A DNA stretch of 8,324 nt, from assembly GCA_019245555.1 (NCBI GenBank), contig JAFARH010000011.1, positions 1 to 8,324 of the forward strand. The letters are read 5' to 3'. This stretch comes from Betaproteobacteria bacterium (GTDB taxonomy: Bacteria > Pseudomonadota > Gammaproteobacteria > Burkholderiales > SG8-39). The position numbers and the translations under genes are program-made. The notes below the pieces were generated by a model. It had not been told where the DNA came from. It ran no database searches and saw nothing but the letters and a program-made list of their open reading frames with translations. Shown here piece by piece: positions 6,211 to 8,324 of the stretch (position 1 is its first letter; every line of letters begins with the position of its first letter).

Positions 6211-7272
6211 ATGGGTAAAGACGCGCGGGTTACGTCCGCTATTTCGCATTGGGCGCCACGGTTTGTTTCCAACGGTGTGCTGCTCGCCGACTTCGAAGAT
6301 GTCACCGGCTCGCTCGAGCGCTGGGAGGACTGGTGCGCAGCGTGGTCAGCTCGCGCTGCTGTGCACGAGCAGCTTGGGCGCGATGCACTCAAGGACGGTT
6401 TTAAGTTGACTGGCGGAGAACATCTTGTCCGCGCCGGCATCTACTACCACTTTGCCAAGTTCGTCTTCGTGCAGGACATCGACCAGATGAAGAAGGCGCA
6501 CATGAAGGCGGTCGAGTGCTATCGCGATGGCGTCGCGCACCTAAAGCCTCACCCCGGCAAGTGCGTTGCGATCCCATTCGAAGGCAAGACGATTTTCGGC
6601 GTACTGCGTGGTTCAGGCCCCGTGGTGATCATGGCGCCGGGGCTCGATTCGACGAAAGAAGAGCTGCACGCCTATGAGGAACCTTTCCTCGCGCGCGGCA
6701 TGGCGACGCTTGCGATCGACGGACCGGGGCAGGGCGAGGCCGAGTACGAAATTCCGATCTGCGGCGACTACGAGCGCGCGGCCAAGGCGGTGTGCGACTG
6801 GATCGAGGAGCGCAACGACCTCGACGCGAAGCGCATCGCCATCTGGGGCGTGAGCCTCGGCGGTTATTACTCGCCGCGTGCCGCGGCCTACGAGAAGCGC
6901 ATCAAGGCCTGCATCGCGCTCTCGGGACCATTCGAGTGGGACAAGATCTGGGACGGGCTGCCGGATCTCACGCGCAACACGTTCCGCGTGCGCTCGCATT
7001 CTGCAACTGAGGCGGAAGCGCGGCAGAAAGCGCAAGCGCTGACGATGGTGAAGGCGGCGCCGGAGATCAAATGCCCGATTTTTATCGTGACCGGCCGGCA
7101 GGATCGGCTGGTTCCAGCCACCGAGGCGGAGCGGCTCGCGCGCAGCGTCGCCGGCCCGGTCGAGCTCATGATCGTGGAGGACGGGGGGCACAACGCCAAC
7201 AACCGTCCCTATCGGTACCGCAGCCGCACAGCGGACTGGCTCGCGTCTCAGTTCGGCATACCAAAACAGTAG
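6211..7272 (+). CDS. Alpha/beta hydrolase resembling dihydroxypseudooxynicotine hydrolase (C-C bond cleaving)
   Basis: A 353-residue alpha/beta hydrolase with an N-terminal helical extension (about 1-115; WAPRFVSNGV, then RWEDWCAAW). The hydrolase fold follows from about 117 (VAIPFEGKTIFGVLRG, then APGLDSTKEE). The nucleophile elbow is GVSLGGY with S215, the acid is D298 in TGRQDRLVP, and the base is H327 in DGGHNANN. DGPGQGEAEYE (about 170-180) is a typical family signature. Residue spacing and overall layout fit 2,6-dihydroxypseudooxynicotine hydrolase of nicotine-degrading Arthrobacter, which hydrolyses a carbon-carbon bond beside a dihydroxypyridine ring. A different ketone or ester substrate is equally possible. 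It begins three bases after the large-subunit stop, with AGAAGG (6194-6199) upstream, and is clearly part of the operon. It has no signal peptide, so it acts in the cytoplasm on the likely product of the molybdenum enzyme. Confidence 0.85.
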   Translation: MGKDARVTSAISHWAPRFVSNGVLLADFEDVTGSLERWEDWCAAWSARAAVHEQLGRDALKDGFKLTGGEHLVRAGIYYHFAKFVFVQDIDQMKKAHMKAVECYRDGVAHLKPHPGKCVAIPFEGKTIFGVLRGSGPVVIMAPGLDSTKEELHAYEEPFLARGMATLAIDGPGQGEAEYEIPICGDYERAAKAVCDWIEERNDLDAKRIAIWGVSLGGYYSPRAAAYEKRIKACIALSGPFEWDKIWDGLPDLTRNTFRVRSHSATEAEARQKAQALTMVKAAPEIKCPIFIVTGRQDRLVPATEAERLARSVAGPVELMIVEDGGHNANNRPYRYRSRTADWLASQFGIPKQ

Positions 7273-7276
7273 GAGG
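7271..7276 (+). promoter_or_regulatory. Ribosome binding site overlapping the hydrolase stop codon
   Basis: A perfect AGGAGG begins on the second base of the hydrolase TAG stop and sits six bases before the ATG at 7283. It is the strongest ribosome site inside the operon and fits high production of the periplasmic binding protein. Confidence 0.7.
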
Positions 7277-7282
7277 ATACAA

Positions 7283-8230
7283 ATGAGAGCAGCACTCGCA
7301 GTTCTGGCCCTGGCGTTTGCAGCCGGGGCCCATGCGCAGCAGTTTCCGACGAAGCGCGTGACGTTCGTCTCGGGCGTGACGCCGGGGAGCGCATCCGACA
7401 CGATGGCGCGCATCCTCGCCGACAAGCTCAGCCAGAAGTGGGGGCAGACCGTGATCGTCGAGAACAAGCTCGGCGCGGGCGGCCTCATCGGCGCGAAGTT
7501 CGTCGCGAACTCCGAGCCCGACGGCCACATGATCATGATGTATGCCTCGGCGTACACCGTGTCGACGATCCTGCAGCCCGACGTGATGAATCCGAACGAG
7601 CTGCAGCCGGTCGCCACCGTGGCGACGATCCCGACGGTGCTCATCACTCAGCCGGAGAAGTACAAGACCATCCAGGAGTTCGTCGGCGCGGCGAAGCAGA
7701 ACCCGGGCAAGCTCATCTGCTCCGATGCCGGCATCGGCAGCGCGACGCACATGGCGTTCGAACGTTTCCGCTTCGCGGCGGGAATTCCGGAAGTCGTGAA
7801 CGTCCACACCAAAGGCGTGGGCGAGGCGATCACCGAGGTGGTGAGCGGCCGCGCCGATTGCTATTTCGCGCTCGTCTTCCAGGCGAAGAAGATCGTCGAC
7901 TCCGGCAAGCTCGTCGCGCTCGGCACGAGCTCGCCGAAGCGCAGCGCGCTGATGCCGGACATCAAGACGCTGGAAGAGGAGGGCTTCAAGAACGCCTCCT
8001 ACAACTTCTGGGTCGGCGCGCTCGTGCCGGCGAAGACACCCCGCCCGATCGTCGACAAGCTGCATGACGACATCACGGCGCTGGTCGACTCACCCGAGGT
8101 GATCGAGCAGATCAAGAAGCTCGGCTGCGACCCGCTGCCGATGTCGGTGAAGGAGTTCGAGCAGCTGGTCGCGAACGAGCTGCGCGAGAACGCCGAGCTC
8201 ATCAAGAGGGCGGGCATCAAGCCGAATTAG
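7283..8230 (+). CDS. Bug/TctC-family periplasmic solute-binding protein
   Basis: A 315-residue protein of the tripartite tricarboxylate transporter receptor (Bug) family, which binds small organic acids, aromatic acids or amides in the periplasm. A signal peptide covers residues 1-18 (MRAALAVLALAFAAGAHA, cut before QQFP). Domain 1 has the family pattern SDTMARILADKLSQKWGQ, then VIVENKLGAGGLIGAKFV and PDGHMIMM. The later part shows GVGEAITEVVSGRADCYFA and a C-terminal NFWVGALVPAKTPRPIVDKL. The usual VPFPPGGxxD ligand loop reads VSGVTPGSASD here, so the ligand contacts may differ from those of typical members. The membrane partners TctA and TctB are absent from the window, as is common for Bug genes, which often sit beside catabolic genes. 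It is the last clearly visible gene of the operon, with a 10-base gap after the hydrolase. Confidence 0.92.
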   Translation: MRAALAVLALAFAAGAHAQQFPTKRVTFVSGVTPGSASDTMARILADKLSQKWGQTVIVENKLGAGGLIGAKFVANSEPDGHMIMMYASAYTVSTILQPDVMNPNELQPVATVATIPTVLITQPEKYKTIQEFVGAAKQNPGKLICSDAGIGSATHMAFERFRFAAGIPEVVNVHTKGVGEAITEVVSGRADCYFALVFQAKKIVDSGKLVALGTSSPKRSALMPDIKTLEEEGFKNASYNFWVGALVPAKTPRPIVDKLHDDITALVDSPEVIEQIKKLGCDPLPMSVKEFEQLVANELRENAELIKRAGIKPN

Positions 8231-8286
8231 AAGAAAGGCGAAGCGAAGTAACGTCCCAGAGGTCGTTCTGTCCTAGACTAGTGAAC

Positions 8287-8324
8287 ATGTTCACCAGAAT
8301 CTGTGGCCTTGCGGCATTCGCCTT
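8287..8324 (+). CDS. Possible start of a secreted protein, cut by the window edge
   Basis: From the ATG at 8287 the frame reads MFTRICGLAAFA to the end of the window, which looks like the basic start and hydrophobic core of a signal peptide. A GTG at 8281 is an alternative start in the same frame. There is no clear ribosome site, and the 56 bases after the binding-protein stop show neither a hairpin nor a recognisable promoter. With only 12 codons visible, this is a tentative call. Confidence 0.3.
   Translation, partial: MFTRICGLAAFA

Noticed and set aside
6613..8065. Two long minus-strand frames (6613-7647 and 7166-8065) opposite the hydrolase and binding-protein genes
   Set aside because: They overlap two well-supported plus-strand genes and each other. 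Their composition is that of high-GC shadows and neither shows recognisable motifs.

Overview
The window looks like a chromosomal segment of a high-GC Gram-negative proteobacterium. A Betaproteobacterium (Burkholderiales-like) is my best guess. The guess rests on a Bug/TctC-type periplasmic solute receptor, a family greatly expanded in that group, next to a CoxMSL-type molybdenum hydroxylase. Short 'CCGCTTTGGG' palindromic relics in the left part resemble intergenic repeats I associate with Bradyrhizobium and other soil proteobacteria, so an alphaproteobacterial origin is not excluded. No rRNA, tRNA, CRISPR array, transposase or integrase is visible.

Layout. (1) Bases 1-1505 hold small, lower-GC, poorly characterised genes. 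A seven-helix DUF2306-like membrane protein (279-1028, minus) is followed 10 bases later by a 70-residue two-helix protein (56-268, minus). A small secreted Gln/Lys/Gly-rich protein (1239-1505, plus) stands apart. Two related palindrome-like repeat relics bracket the DUF2306-like gene, and one supplies its last codons. (2) Bases 1515-1669 hold the frameshifted 3' end of an otherwise missing minus-strand gene. Base composition changes here: 33/60 G+C at 1261-1320 against 42/60 at 4381-4440. (3) A cytidylate-kinase-like protein fused to a C-terminal BON domain (1669-2502, minus) is transcribed away from the main operon across a 75-base divergent gap. (4) The main operon (2578-8230, plus) contains five tightly packed genes: FAD subunit, [2Fe-2S] subunit and molybdopterin subunit of a xanthine-oxidase-family hydroxylase, an alpha/beta hydrolase, and a Bug-type solute-binding protein. 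The first three genes overlap (28 and 14 bases) and the later gaps are 3 and 10 bases. (5) A further secreted protein may start at 8287 and run off the right edge.

How the genes may work together (inference). The hydrolase resembles 2,6-dihydroxypseudooxynicotine hydrolase, the carbon-carbon bond-cleaving enzyme of the pyridine pathway of nicotine degradation. In that pathway its substrate is produced by a three-subunit molybdenum hydroxylase (ketone dehydrogenase). Here both enzyme types share one operon with a periplasmic binding protein that could capture a substrate. The economical reading is a catabolic module: bind a small organic acid or N-heterocycle outside, hydroxylate the ring with water through the Mo enzyme, then cleave a side chain hydrolytically. 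The substrate cannot be read from the sequence. The large subunit lacks the CO-dehydrogenase active-site loop, so CO oxidation is unlikely.
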